Part shown: positions 17,261-27,433 of the stretch, piece after piece
How positions within the stretch are numbered: position 1 is the stretch's first letter
How the letters are laid out: each line of letters opens with the position of its first letter
Source of the DNA: Clostridia bacterium
GTDB lineage: Bacteria > Bacillota > Clostridia > Oscillospirales > CAG-272
Direction: 5' to 3'
DNA length: 35,425 bases
Assembly (NCBI GenBank): GCA_017623355.1
Contig: JAGAPG010000019.1
Location: forward strand, 1-35,425
Notes under the pieces: generated by a model
The model's input: the letters and a program-made list of their open reading frames with translations, nothing else
The model's database searches: none
Told to the model about the DNA's origin: nothing
Made by a program: the position numbers and the translations under genes

Positions 17261-17755
17261 TTATTTTATATCTCCGCGGCGAATTGACTCAACAAGACCG
17301 CCGTTTGTAATAATTTTTTGTATAAATTCGGGGAACGGCTGTGTTTTAAAGCTCTTGCCTGATGTAATATCATAAATCATTCCGTTATCAAGATCAGCCT
17401 CAACCTTATGTCCGTCCTCTATTGCTTCTGCTGCCTCAGGACATTCAACAATAGCAAGTCCTATATTAATGGCATTACGGTAGAAAATTCTTGCAAAGGT
17501 TTTTGCTATAACAAGAGATATTCCGCTTGCTTTGATAGCTATAGGTGCGTGCTCTCTTGATGAACCGCATCCGAAGTTAAATCCGGCTACCATTATATCT
17601 CCCACCTCAACCTTTTTTGTAAAGTCCTTATCTATATCCTCCATACAGTGCGAAGCGAGCTCACTATGATCACTTGTATTAAGATATCTTGCGGGGATTA
17701 TTACGTCTGTATCCACATTATCGCCGTATTTGATTACTTTTCCTGAAAATTTCAT
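17261..17755 (-). CDS. leuD: 3-isopropylmalate dehydratase small subunit
   Basis: This 164-residue swivelling domain partners LeuC in isomerising 2- to 3-isopropylmalate. The active-site loop is [14 protein letters not shown], and the start [25 protein letters not shown] is typical. It is of the short type found in archaea and Clostridia rather than the 200-residue enterobacterial form. This matches the short LeuC next door (11-base gap). Confidence 0.96.
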   Translation of the reverse strand: MKFSGKVIKYGDNVDTDVIIPARYLNTSDHSELASHCMEDIDKDFTKKVEVGDIMVAGFNFGCGSSREHAPIAIKASGISLVIAKTFARIFYRNAINIGLAIVECPEAAEAIEDGHKVEADLDNGMIYDITSGKSFKTQPFPEFIQKIITNGGLVESIRRGDIK

Positions 17756-17766
17756 AATATGCCCCC

Positions 17767-19035
17767 TTAATCCTTCATTATCTCTTTGGGATCTGCTATT
17801 TTTCCTGCTATTGCACTTGCTGCTGCAACTGCGGGAGATGCAAGATAAACCTCGCTCGTTACGTGTCCCATTCTTCCTACGAAATTACGATTTGTTGTAG
17901 CTACCGCTCTTTCGCCTGCTGCCAAAATTCCCATATATCCACCAAGACAAGGACCGCACGTAGGTGTGGAAACCACGCAGCCTGCCTCAATAAATATTTT
18001 AAGAAGACCGTTTTCCATAGCCCTAAGATATATATCCTGCGTTGCGGGAATTATAATAGCACGAACATTTTTGGCTACCTTTTTGCCCTTAATTATCATA
18101 GCGGCCTCTTCAATATCCTTATACTGACCGTTTGTGCAAGAGCCGATCACTACTTGATCAATCTTTATATCTCCGACCTCATCGATGGTTCTTGTGTTTT
18201 CGGGAAGGTGTGGGAAGGATACAGTTGATTTGATCATAGATAGATCTATTTCATATACCGCATCGTATACTGCGTCCTCGTCTGCCTTATAAGAAACTAT
18301 TTCTCTGTCGCTTCTTTCCTTGACATAAGCAACGGTTTGCTCATCCACTTCAAAAATTCCGTTCTTAGCACCTGCCTCGATAGCCATATTACAAATCGTA
18401 AGACGGTCATAGATAGTAAGCGCGCTAACGCCCTCTCCTACAAATTCCATTGATTTATAAAGAGCGCCGTCAACACCGATCTTTCCGATTATATGGAGGA
18501 TAACGTCCTTACCCGAAACATATTTATTGAGCTTGCCCTTCAAAACGAATTTTATAGCAGACGGAACCTTGAACCAAGCCTTTCCCGTTGCCATTCCGCA
18601 AGCCATATCAGTAGAACCAACACCGGTTGAAAACGCACCGAGAGCTCCGTATGTACAGGTATGTGAGTCTGCGCCGATAACCACATCTCCGGGAACTACG
18701 AGTCCTTTTTCGGGAAGCAATGCGTGCTCAATGCCCATTCTGCCGACATCGTAAAAATGGGTAATGCTCTTTTCCTCACAAAAATCACGGCACATCTTGC
18801 ATTGTGTTGCTGCCTTTATATCCTTATTGGGAGCAAAATGATCCATAACCATTGTTACTTTTTCTTTATCGTATACATTGGAAACGCCTATCTTTTCAAA
18901 TTCCTTGATAGCCACGGGGGATGTAATATCATTACCTAAAACTCTATCGAGGCTTACCAATATGAGCTGTCCTGCTTCAACGCTTTCGAGTCCTGCGTGT
19001 GAGGCAAGTATTTTTTGTGTCATCGTCATAGACAT
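17767..19035 (-). CDS. leuC: 3-isopropylmalate dehydratase large subunit
   Basis: This 422-residue aconitase-superfamily protein is of the short, archaeal/clostridial type. Iron-sulfur cluster ligands are Cys300 (GSCTNGQ), Cys360 and Cys363 ([10 protein letters not shown]). The substrate motif [13 protein letters not shown] is at about 121-133. Three in-frame ATGs lie within the first five codons. The first is used because an AAAGG-like site precedes it, though at a long spacing of about 10 bases. A pair of strong stem-loops fills the 99-base gap to ilvD upstream. Confidence 0.95.
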   Translation of the reverse strand: MSMTMTQKILASHAGLESVEAGQLILVSLDRVLGNDITSPVAIKEFEKIGVSNVYDKEKVTMVMDHFAPNKDIKAATQCKMCRDFCEEKSITHFYDVGRMGIEHALLPEKGLVVPGDVVIGADSHTCTYGALGAFSTGVGSTDMACGMATGKAWFKVPSAIKFVLKGKLNKYVSGKDVILHIIGKIGVDGALYKSMEFVGEGVSALTIYDRLTICNMAIEAGAKNGIFEVDEQTVAYVKERSDREIVSYKADEDAVYDAVYEIDLSMIKSTVSFPHLPENTRTIDEVGDIKIDQVVIGSCTNGQYKDIEEAAMIIKGKKVAKNVRAIIIPATQDIYLRAMENGLLKIFIEAGCVVSTPTCGPCLGGYMGILAAGERAVATTNRNFVGRMGHVTSEVYLASPAVAAASAIAGKIADPKEIMKD

Positions 19036-19063
19036 AATATGTTTTCCTTTCTTTACTGCAATT

Positions 19064-19124
19064 CAAACCGAAGCGCATTATCGAAATAATGCGCTTCGGT
19101 TTGCCCGCCACAAAATGTGACGGG
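19064..19124 (-). other. Two intercistronic stem-loops between ilvD and leuC
   Basis: A perfect 18-base stem (19064-19081 with 19086-19103) closes on a four-base CGAA loop in plus-strand reading. Immediately beside it, 19104-19124 forms a second hairpin of nine pairs with a 3-base loop. Neither has a T-run in the direction of transcription, so they are not standard terminators. They could stabilise or process the message, or be a copy of a small intergenic repeat. Confidence 0.8.
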
Positions 19125-19134
19125 ACATTTTAGC

Positions 19135-20799
19135 TTAGAATTTGTTTATTATAGCGCCCTTGTCTGCTGAGGATACCATTTGAGAATAACGTCTTAAATA
19201 TCCTGAGATATTTTCTTTTCTCTTTATCGGCATTTCAGCCCTTCTCTTTTCAATCTCCTCATCTGAAACCTTAAGCTCTATTTTATATTCGGGAATATTT
19301 ATGGAAATAATATCACCGTCTTTTACATATGCGATAGTTCCGCCGCTTACAGCCTCAGGAGAAACGTGACCGATAGATGCTCCGCGAGTTGCGCCCGAGA
19401 AGCGTCCGTCGGTTATAAGAGCGACATCCTTATCAAGTCCCATTCCTGCTATTGCAGATGTGGGCGAAAGCATCTCTCTCATGCCCGGACCTCCCGACGG
19501 TCCTTCATAACGGATAACAACTACGTCACCCTTCACAATTTTACCTGCATAAATTGCCGCAATTGCCTCCTCCTCACTCTCGTATACCTTTGCAGGTCCT
19601 TCGTGAACGAGCATTTCGGAAGCTACCGCGCTTCTTTTAACAACACATCCGTCAGGTGCAAGATTGCCCTTAAGAACTGCAATTCCACCTGTTTTGCTAT
19701 ACGGATTTTCCACCGTTCTTATAACTTCCGTGTCGAGGTTTACAGCGCTTGCTATATTTTCTTTTAAGGTCTTGCCTGTACAGGTCATAACAGATGTATC
19801 TATAAGCTCGAGCTTTTCAAGCTCCTTGAGGACCGCGTAAACTCCGCCCGCTTCGTTAAGATCCTCCATATAAGTAGGACCTGCTGGAGCTAAATGACAA
19901 AGATTCGGCGTTTTTTCGCTTATAACATTTACGTCATCAAGGTTAAATTCCACTCCGCACTCGTTCGCGATTGCAGGCAAGTGAAGCATACTGTTGGTAG
20001 AGCAACCAAGAGCCATATCGGCTGTGATGGCATTTTTGATAGCTTCCTTCGTCATAATGTCTCTTGGACGTATATTTTTTCTTACAAGCTCCATAACCTG
20101 CATTCCTGCGTGCTTTGCAAGCTCTATTCTTGCTGAATATACAGCAGGAATCGTTCCGTTTCCGCGAAGTCCCATTCCAAGAACCTCTGTAAGACAGTTC
20201 ATTGAATTGGCAGTGTACATGCCTGAGCAAGAGCCACAGGTAGGACAAGCCTTGTTTTCATATTCACAAAGCTTACATTCGTCAATTGTTCCCGCTTTAT
20301 ATGAGCCTACCGCCTCAAACATCGCGGAAAGACTTCTCTTTTTACCGTCAACACGTCCTGCAAGCATAGGTCCGCCGCTTACAAAAACGGTAGGAATATT
20401 AAGACGAGCCGCCGCCATCAAAAGACCGGGAACATTTTTATCACAGTTCGGTATCATAACAAGACCGTCAAAGCCGTGAGCCATGACCATAGCCTCTGTA
20501 GAATCCGCAATAAGATCTCTTGTAACAAGAGAATATTTCATTCCGACATGCCCCATAGCAATTCCGTCGCATACAGCAATAGCTGGGAACATTATAGGCG
20601 TTCCGCCTGCCATTGCTACTCCAAGCTTAACTGCTTCTGTGATCTTATCAAGGTTCATATGTCCGGGGACTATCTCATTATATGAGCTTACGATACCTAT
20701 GAGTGGGCGGTCGAGCTCCTCTCTTGTAAGACCAAGCGCTTTATATAATGAACGGTGAGGAGCGTTATGTGCTCCGTCTACGATTTTTTCTTTTATCAT
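19135..20799 (-). CDS. ilvD: Dihydroxy-acid dehydratase
   Basis: This 554-residue iron-sulfur enzyme converts dihydroxy acids to 2-oxo acids in valine and isoleucine synthesis. Cluster ligands are visible at Cys119 (IPNCDKN) and Cys191 (GSCSGM). The early position that carries a third cysteine in plant-type [2Fe-2S] enzymes reads IVPGH here, without cysteine. It therefore looks like the oxygen-sensitive [4Fe-4S] type known from E. coli, in keeping with an anaerobe; this is inference. It begins 18 bases after the ilvC stop. Confidence 0.96.
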   Translation of the reverse strand: MIKEKIVDGAHNAPHRSLYKALGLTREELDRPLIGIVSSYNEIVPGHMNLDKITEAVKLGVAMAGGTPIMFPAIAVCDGIAMGHVGMKYSLVTRDLIADSTEAMVMAHGFDGLVMIPNCDKNVPGLLMAAARLNIPTVFVSGGPMLAGRVDGKKRSLSAMFEAVGSYKAGTIDECKLCEYENKACPTCGSCSGMYTANSMNCLTEVLGMGLRGNGTIPAVYSARIELAKHAGMQVMELVRKNIRPRDIMTKEAIKNAITADMALGCSTNSMLHLPAIANECGVEFNLDDVNVISEKTPNLCHLAPAGPTYMEDLNEAGGVYAVLKELEKLELIDTSVMTCTGKTLKENIASAVNLDTEVIRTVENPYSKTGGIAVLKGNLAPDGCVVKRSAVASEMLVHEGPAKVYESEEEAIAAIYAGKIVKGDVVVIRYEGPSGGPGMREMLSPTSAIAGMGLDKDVALITDGRFSGATRGASIGHVSPEAVSGGTIAYVKDGDIISINIPEYKIELKVSDEEIEKRRAEMPIKRKENISGYLRRYSQMVSSADKGAIINKF

Positions 20800-20817
20800 A
20801 ATAAGCCTCTTTACTTA

Positions 20818-21849
<1,032 letters not shown>

Positions 21850-21875
21850 TTAAAAACATTTATAAATTTTAAAAA

Positions 21876-22379
21876 TTATTTATCCAAAAGTGATGTGTTG
21901 CCTCTTTCGAGAGCAACAATACCCGTACGGCACATTTCTATTATGCCAAACGGAAGCATAAGCTTGATGAATGCATCAATCTTTGACGGCTCTCCCGTAA
22001 CCTCAATGCACATCTCGCTCGGTGTGTAATCAATTACCTTTCCTCTGTAAACATCTGATGCGGAAATTATATCTGCTCTTGTTTCAGAGGTATATTTTAC
22101 CTTTATAAGCATAAGCTCGCGCTTTATAGAATCGTCGACCAATACATCGACCTTCTTCACGTTATAAAGCTTACGAAGCTGATTGATAAGCTGTTCTCTT
22201 GCATATCCGTCGCCGCTCATAGAGATAGTGATACGGGAATATTCAGGTCTTTCCGTTTCTCCAACGGTAAGAGCGTCAATGTTAAATCCGCGTCTTGTGA
22301 ACATACTTGTTACTCTTGTAAGAACTCCGTATTTGTTGTCAACGTATACCGCTATTACAAATTTATTTTTCTTTTCCAT
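21876..22379 (-). CDS. ilvN: Acetolactate synthase small (regulatory) subunit
   Basis: This 167-residue subunit has an N-terminal ACT domain (VYVDNKYGVLTRVTSMFTRRGFNID, about 9-33, through about 80) and the C-terminal activation domain. It binds valine for feedback control in characterised homologues and boosts IlvB activity. A start at 22400 is in frame, but it would overlap ilvB. GAGGT (ACCTC at 22387-22391) sits 7 bases before 22379, giving a 10-base gap to ilvB. Some Bacillota name this gene ilvH. Confidence 0.94.
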   Translation of the reverse strand: MEKKNKFVIAVYVDNKYGVLTRVTSMFTRRGFNIDALTVGETERPEYSRITISMSGDGYAREQLINQLRKLYNVKKVDVLVDDSIKRELMLIKVKYTSETRADIISASDVYRGKVIDYTPSEMCIEVTGEPSKIDAFIKLMLPFGIIEMCRTGIVALERGNTSLLDK

Positions 22380-22389
22380 TGTTCTTACC

Positions 22390-24066
22390 TCATTTCTCAA
22401 CTATGATATCATCGATCGAGCCACCGGGAGGAAGCATAGGAAGAACAAATTCGTCCTTATCGATCAACGTATCTATAACTACAGGACCGTTTACTGTGAT
22501 AGCCTTTTTAAATGCCGCTTCAAATTCATCAATCGTTGCAGCTCTCATGCCTACCGCGCCAAATGCCTCGGCAAGCTTTACGAAATCGGTCTTTCTATCA
22601 AGCACGGTGTTTGAAAATCTCTTTTGGAAGAAAAGATTCTGCCACTGACGTACCATTCCCAAAACTCCGTTATTTGCAAGAACTATTACGAGAGGAATAT
22701 TGTATGTAACAGCGGTTGCAAGCTCGTTAAGGTTCATACCAAAGCTTCCGTCACCTGTGATAAGGATGGTTGGATCGTTTGTTGCCACTCTTGCGCCTAT
22801 TGCAGCCCCAAGTCCAAAGCCCATAGTTCCAAGTCCGCCGCTGGATACGAAGCGTCTTGTAGTATCAAATTTAGAATACTGTGCCGCCCACATTTGATGC
22901 TGACCTACATCGGTTGTAATTATAGTTCTCGGAAGCTTGCATTTATTAATGACATCGAAAATCATTTTCGGAGTCATTCTGTCGCCTGCCATTTTTGCCG
23001 CTTTTTCGGCAATCTCATTTTCCTTAGCCTTAAATTCCTCAACCTGCGCCGACCATTCAGGCTTCGCGCTCTTTTCAGCTCCCTTGGCTATTCTCATAAA
23101 TGAATCATAAACATCGGCTACTATTCCAAGATCTACGTTTACGTTTTTGTTTATCTCTGCGAAATCCGGATCAAGCTGCAATATTTTTGTTCCCTTTGCG
23201 AATTTTGCAGTATTTCCGGTCGCTCTGTCACTGAAGCGAACTCCTACGCCGATTATAAGATCTGCGTGCTTTTGCGCCATTGACGAAGCATAATGTCCGT
23301 GCATACCCTGCATTCCCAAGAACTTATCACATCCGTCCGGAACAGCGGAAAGTCCCATAAACGTACATCCGATGCAAGCATCTATCTTCTTGGCAAATTC
23401 AATAATATCCTTGCCCATACCAAGACCTGCCGCGCCACCGCCTATATAAATATACGGCCTTTTGGACTCATTAACGAGCTTGATAGCCTCGTCTATCTGA
23501 TCTTGATTTGCCTTAGGTAAAGGTTTTTTCTCAACCACTCCCTGAGGCTCAAAATCGTAAGTTGCCACCTGAACATCCTTTGGAACATCTACAAGAACCG
23601 GTCCGGGTCTGCCTGATTTTGCTATTGCAAACGCCTCTCTTATAGAATCTGCAAGATCCTCTATTCTATTTACAAAATAGTTGTGCTTAGTTATTGGAAG
23701 GGTTATTCCTGTAATATCTATTTCCTGAAAGCTATCCTTACCGATAAGACTGCACGGAACGTTACCCGTTATAGCGACCATTGGAATAGAATCAAGCATC
23801 GCAGTCGCGATTCCCGTAACGAGATTTGTAGCACCGGGACCGGATGTAGCTATACATACTCCTACCTTTCCGGTTGCTCTTGAGTAACCGTCAGCAGCGT
23901 GCGCTGCCCCCTGCTCGTGTGCGGTAAGGATATGATTTATCTTATCACTATCCTTATAAAGTGCGTCATAAATATTTATTACTTGGCCGCCGGGATATCC
24001 AAAAACATCTGTAACGCCTTGCTCGATAAGCGTTTTTATGATTATCTCTGCTCCTGTTATTTTCAT
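22390..24066 (-). CDS. ilvB: Acetolactate synthase large (catalytic) subunit
   Basis: This 558-residue thiamine-diphosphate enzyme joins pyruvate with pyruvate or 2-oxobutanoate. The ThDP-activating Glu51 lies in TAHEQGAAHAADGY, and the C-terminal ThDP/Mg motif runs from GDGSFGMNLNELATA to VLANN. The middle FAD domain is present. Pairing with ilvN marks it as the anabolic enzyme rather than catabolic AlsS. It begins 17 bases after leuA. Confidence 0.96.
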   Translation of the reverse strand: MKITGAEIIIKTLIEQGVTDVFGYPGGQVINIYDALYKDSDKINHILTAHEQGAAHAADGYSRATGKVGVCIATSGPGATNLVTGIATAMLDSIPMVAITGNVPCSLIGKDSFQEIDITGITLPITKHNYFVNRIEDLADSIREAFAIAKSGRPGPVLVDVPKDVQVATYDFEPQGVVEKKPLPKANQDQIDEAIKLVNESKRPYIYIGGGAAGLGMGKDIIEFAKKIDACIGCTFMGLSAVPDGCDKFLGMQGMHGHYASSMAQKHADLIIGVGVRFSDRATGNTAKFAKGTKILQLDPDFAEINKNVNVDLGIVADVYDSFMRIAKGAEKSAKPEWSAQVEEFKAKENEIAEKAAKMAGDRMTPKMIFDVINKCKLPRTIITTDVGQHQMWAAQYSKFDTTRRFVSSGGLGTMGFGLGAAIGARVATNDPTILITGDGSFGMNLNELATAVTYNIPLVIVLANNGVLGMVRQWQNLFFQKRFSNTVLDRKTDFVKLAEAFGAVGMRAATIDEFEAAFKKAITVNGPVVIDTLIDKDEFVLPMLPPGGSIDDIIVEK

Positions 24067-24083
24067 TGTTTTTTCTCCTTAAA

Positions 24084-25745
24084 TTATTTTGTAAGCATTA
24101 TATTAACTGCCGAAAGAAGCGCTTTTACCGATGATACACTGATATCGCTATCGACACCTGCGCCCCAATAAGTTTTACCATCACTCGTAATGCTTACATA
24201 CGATGCTGCCTTTGAGGTAGTTTTACCCTCAAGCGCGTGCTGATTATATGTTTCAAGAACATAATCCTTATCAAGCACTTTTTTTATAGCGTTGCTGACA
24301 CAGTCAAGACGTCCGTTTCCAAAGGCAATAATCTTTTCTTCCTTTTCGCCGAGCTTAACTGTTATATCGCCCTTTATTCCGCCGTGATTTTGTTCTGTAT
24401 AAATTGCTTTTGTAACATCTATATTTGTAGTAAGATTTACGAAATCGCGAACGAATATTTCATATACCTCCTCAGGCAAAAGCTCTCTGTGCTCGTGATC
24501 CGAGATGCTTTTTATATGGTATCCGAACACCTCGCGCATCTTAGCAGGAAGGTCGTGCTTGAACTGAGTTTCCATAATATATCCAATACCGCCCTTACCG
24601 GATTGAGAATTTATACGGATAACATCAGCCTCGTATTCTCTGCCGACGTCATTAGGATCAATAGGAAGATACGGCACGGTCCATTTTATATCCTTACCCT
24701 CTCGATACTTCATTCCCTTTGCGATAGCATCCTGATGAGAGCCGCTGAATGCCGCAAATACGAGCTGACCGCTGTACGGCTGTCTTTCGTAAACTCTCAT
24801 TCTTGTGACCTTTTCATATATCTTCGTTATTTCGGGAAGATTTGTAAAATCAAGCTCGGGATCAACTCCCTGAGAAAACATATTAAGCGCAAGAGTTATA
24901 ATATCTACATTTCCAGTTCTTTCGCCGTTGCCGAAAAGAGTTCCCTCTATTCTGTCACCACCGGCCAAAAGTCCCATTTCGCTGTCAGCTATTGCACAGC
25001 CACGGTCATTGTGCGGATGAAGAGATATTATGAGATTTTCGCGATTCAAGAGGTTTTTATGCATATATTCGACTTGATTTGCGTATATGTGAGGCATTGA
25101 ATGCGATACTGTTACGGGAAGATTTATTATAACCTTATCGTCGGGAGAGGGTTCCCATATTTTTATTACCTCGTTACATATCTCTGCTGCAAACTCAGGC
25201 TCTGTTCCCGTAAAGCTTTCGGGTGAATATTCAAAGGTTATCTTTCCTTCAGCCTTAGCCTTATATTCCTTGCAAAGCTTTGCTCCGAACGTAGCAATAT
25301 TTATGATTTCTTCTTTACTCTTTTTGAACACCTGCTCTCTTTGAGCCACAGATGTGGAATTATAAAGATGAACTACTGCGTGCTTTGCGCCCCTTATCGC
25401 TTCAAAGGTCTTTGCTATTATGTGCTTTCTTGATTGAGTAAGCACTTGGATGGTAACATCATCGGGAATTAAATTTTGCTCTATTATAGTGCGGCAAAAT
25501 TCATATTCGGTTTCAGATGCTGCCGGAAATCCAACCTCTATCTCCTTGAAGCCGACCTTACAGAGCAGCTTGAAAAATTCAAGCTTTTCGTCGAGACTCA
25601 TAGGAATTATGAGCGCCTGATTGCCGTCACGTAAATCGACACTACACCATATCGGGGCTTTGTCTATATGATCTTTTTTTGTCCAGTCCATACTCACTCC
25701 GCTTGGTGAGAAAAACTGCTTTGTATATTTCTGTGTTCCCTTCAT
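24084..25745 (-). CDS. leuA: 2-isopropylmalate synthase, long LeuA2-like type
   Basis: This 553-residue enzyme condenses acetyl-CoA with 2-oxoisovalerate, the first leucine-specific step. The catalytic DLRDGNQ motif lies at 37-43, and the metal-binding HPHNDRG follows in the TIM barrel. The C-terminal LeuA dimer/allosteric domain ends in SSVKALLSAVNIML. The opening (SGVSMDWTKKDHIDKAPIWCSVDLRD) and length match the LeuA2 group of yeast and actinobacteria rather than the 510-residue E. coli form. A start 10 codons earlier exists, but AGGA sits 7 bases before 25745. It is the first gene of the T-box-controlled operon. Confidence 0.95.
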   Translation of the reverse strand: MKGTQKYTKQFFSPSGVSMDWTKKDHIDKAPIWCSVDLRDGNQALIIPMSLDEKLEFFKLLCKVGFKEIEVGFPAASETEYEFCRTIIEQNLIPDDVTIQVLTQSRKHIIAKTFEAIRGAKHAVVHLYNSTSVAQREQVFKKSKEEIINIATFGAKLCKEYKAKAEGKITFEYSPESFTGTEPEFAAEICNEVIKIWEPSPDDKVIINLPVTVSHSMPHIYANQVEYMHKNLLNRENLIISLHPHNDRGCAIADSEMGLLAGGDRIEGTLFGNGERTGNVDIITLALNMFSQGVDPELDFTNLPEITKIYEKVTRMRVYERQPYSGQLVFAAFSGSHQDAIAKGMKYREGKDIKWTVPYLPIDPNDVGREYEADVIRINSQSGKGGIGYIMETQFKHDLPAKMREVFGYHIKSISDHEHRELLPEEVYEIFVRDFVNLTTNIDVTKAIYTEQNHGGIKGDITVKLGEKEEKIIAFGNGRLDCVSNAIKKVLDKDYVLETYNQHALEGKTTSKAASYVSITSDGKTYWGAGVDSDISVSSVKALLSAVNIMLTK

Positions 25746-25798
25746 AAAATAATCCTTTCCTTTGGGTCGTTTCATTTTTGGGTTGCGTCTAAAGAAAT

Positions 25799-25838
25799 AA
25801 AAAAGCCTCTTCTACGCAACTATACTGCATAAAAGAGA
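25799..25838 (-). terminator. T-box leader terminator
   Basis: In the minus direction CTCTTTTATGCAG pairs with the downstream TTGCGTAGAAGAG arm (about 13 pairs, some G-U), with a TATA loop, and is followed by GC and six T. It competes with the antiterminator formed around the T-box. Confidence 0.88.
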
Positions 25839-26065
25839 CGAAGAATCCTCCGCGGTACCACTCTTATTGGTGTTTACACCCTCTCGCGCCTTGCCAAGCA
25901 GCAAAGCCCCTCTTTAACGGGAGGACCCGTCCAAGCCTACTGTTGTTTCGGTTGGAAGCTCTGGGAGGAGATATGTTCATTTGAAGTATCGGCTCGCACC
26001 GTCCGCCGACTCTCTTTAACTGTCACAATGAATTTTGTTCCCTTCAACGCTAAAAAAATAAATAT
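25799..26065 (-). promoter_or_regulatory. T-box riboswitch leader of the leu-ilv operon
   Basis: The conserved T-box AAGAGTGGTACCGCGG lies at 25850-25865 on the minus strand. It is preceded by a Stem I-like region containing AGAGAGTCGGCGG and GGTGCGAGCCGA, and is followed by a terminator (25799-25838). The leader should bind a tRNA through a specifier codon and read through when that tRNA is uncharged. In the likely specifier region, AUC (Ile, 25970-25972) and CUC (Leu, 25968-25970) overlap by one base, and I cannot choose between them by eye. Confidence 0.95.
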
Positions 26066-26071
26066 GTATTT

Positions 26072-26100
26072 ATTTTATATTATCCAAACCAATTTGTCAA
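26072..26100 (-). promoter_or_regulatory. Promoter of the T-box leu-ilv operon
   Basis: The minus strand carries -35 TTGACA (26095-26100), a 17-base spacer and -10 TAAAAT (26072-26077), placing the start about 200 bases before the T-box motif. Confidence 0.8.
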
Positions 26101-26152
26101 TACCTTTTTTAATATTTTTTATCAAATTTCTTCATATTTTGATATCTTATAT

Positions 26153-26193
26153 ATAAAATGACTCCGCCCGCGTATAATTATACGCAAGCGGAG
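26153..26193 (-). terminator. Intrinsic terminator of ilvE
   Basis: A long stem runs from CTCCGC to GCGGAG (26162-26193, about 15 pairs with two G-U), followed in the minus direction by TCATTTTATAT. It separates ilvE from the T-box promoter. Confidence 0.85.
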
Positions 26194-26202
26194 CTGTCAA
26201 AA

Positions 26203-27264
26203 TTATATTTTATATATCCAACCGAACTCATCCTCTATCTCGCCCCATTGAATTCCTGTTAGAATATCATAAAGCTTTTGAGTAACCTCTCCGATTGTTT
26301 CATTATTTATAATATACTCAACATCCTCATACATAAGCTTTCCGATAGGAGAAACCACAGCTGCCGTTCCGCAGCCCCAAGCTTCCTCGAGCTTTCCGGA
26401 TTTCATAGCGCCTACGAGCTCTTCAACAGAAAGAAGCCTTTCACTTACGTTATAGCCAAGCTTCTTAAGAACCTCTATGCACGATTTTCTTGTAATACCG
26501 GGAAGTATTGAGCCTGTAAGCATAGGCGTTACTATTTCGCCGTCTATTTTAAACATAACGTTCATAGCGCCTACCTCTTCGATATATTTCCTCTCAACTC
26601 CGTCAAGCCAAAGAACTTGAGAGTAGCCCTTTTGGTTTGCTCTTTCACCTGCTCTTGTAGAAGCTGCATAGTTGCCTCCGCACTTAGCATATCCAGTGCC
26701 TCCGCGAACAGTACGGACATCCTCGCTCTCTATCATTATTTTAACAGGATTTATTCCTTCCTTGTAATAGCTTCCACTGGGTGAAGCAATTATCATAAAT
26801 GTAGCTCTTTTTACAGCGTGAACACCCAAAGCTTCATCGTTTCCGAACATAAACGGACGAAGATAGAGCGATGTCCCCTTTGAATGAGGAACCCATTTTT
26901 CCTCATGCTTTACGTATGTATGAAGAATTTCCAAAGCATCCTTTTCATCTATAACAGGAAGACACATACGCTCAGCAGATGTATTCATTCTTCTGATATT
27001 CTCCATAGGTCTGAACAGCTGAACGCCCCCATCGCTTCTGCGATATGCTTTAAGTCCTTCAAATATTTCTGCTCCGTAGTGAAGCACCGTTGAAGCGGGA
27101 TGAAGAGAAATATTCTCAAACGGTACTATTCTTGCATCGTACCAGCCCTTTCCCGTCTCATAATCCATAATAAACATGTGATCGGAAAAATATCTTCCGA
27201 ATCCGAGTTCGCTTTCGGGCATCATCGTTTTAGGTGATGTCGTTTCAGTTATCTTAATATTCAT
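26203..27264 (-). CDS. ilvE: Branched-chain amino acid aminotransferase
   Basis: This 353-residue fold-type IV PLP enzyme makes leucine, valine and isoleucine from their 2-oxo acids. The Schiff-base lysine is Lys194 in GTGYAKCGGNYAAS. Other family stretches are HYGAEIFEGLKAYR, LYLRPFMFG and the late TGSILPGITRKS phosphate-binding loop. The length fits the longer (about 350-residue) bacterial and eukaryotic class rather than E. coli IlvE (about 309). It is transcribed as a single gene with its own promoter and terminator, so it sits outside direct T-box control, although it completes the adjacent pathway. Confidence 0.96.
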   Translation of the reverse strand: MNIKITETTSPKTMMPESELGFGRYFSDHMFIMDYETGKGWYDARIVPFENISLHPASTVLHYGAEIFEGLKAYRRSDGGVQLFRPMENIRRMNTSAERMCLPVIDEKDALEILHTYVKHEEKWVPHSKGTSLYLRPFMFGNDEALGVHAVKRATFMIIASPSGSYYKEGINPVKIMIESEDVRTVRGGTGYAKCGGNYAASTRAGERANQKGYSQVLWLDGVERKYIEEVGAMNVMFKIDGEIVTPMLTGSILPGITRKSCIEVLKKLGYNVSERLLSVEELVGAMKSGKLEEAWGCGTAAVVSPIGKLMYEDVEYIINNETIGEVTQKLYDILTGIQWGEIEDEFGWIYKI

Positions 27265-27315
27265 ATTTTCATCTCCCTTGTGCGCATTTGCCCACGCACT
27301 GATTTTATATTAATT

Positions 27316-27344
27316 ATGATAGCACACATATTGCATCAAGTCAA
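27316..27344 (-). promoter_or_regulatory. Promoter of ilvE
   Basis: The minus strand carries -35 TTGACT (27339-27344), a 17-base spacer and -10 TATCAT (27316-27321). The short leader holds the GTGCG/CGCAC inverted repeat (27280-27299) just before the GGGAGAT ribosome binding site. Confidence 0.75.
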
Positions 27345-27377
27345 ATGTTTTTTTCTAATTTTTTATTTTTATTTCTC

Positions 27378-27406
27378 TTGACACAAGCAACGCTGTGATG
27401 TATAAT
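27378..27406 (+). promoter_or_regulatory. Consensus promoter of the ABC exporter gene
   Basis: The plus strand carries -35 TTGACA (27378-27383), a 17-base spacer and -10 TATAAT (27401-27406). It diverges from the ilvE promoter with about 33 bases between the two -35 boxes. Confidence 0.88.
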
Positions 27407-27433
27407 TTTTTTGGTATAAAAGGGGGTGCTTTT

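Noticed and set aside
27395-27433. Upstream extension of the ABC exporter frame
   Set aside because: The ATG at 27395 lies in the spacer of the gene's own promoter, ahead of the predicted start of transcription.
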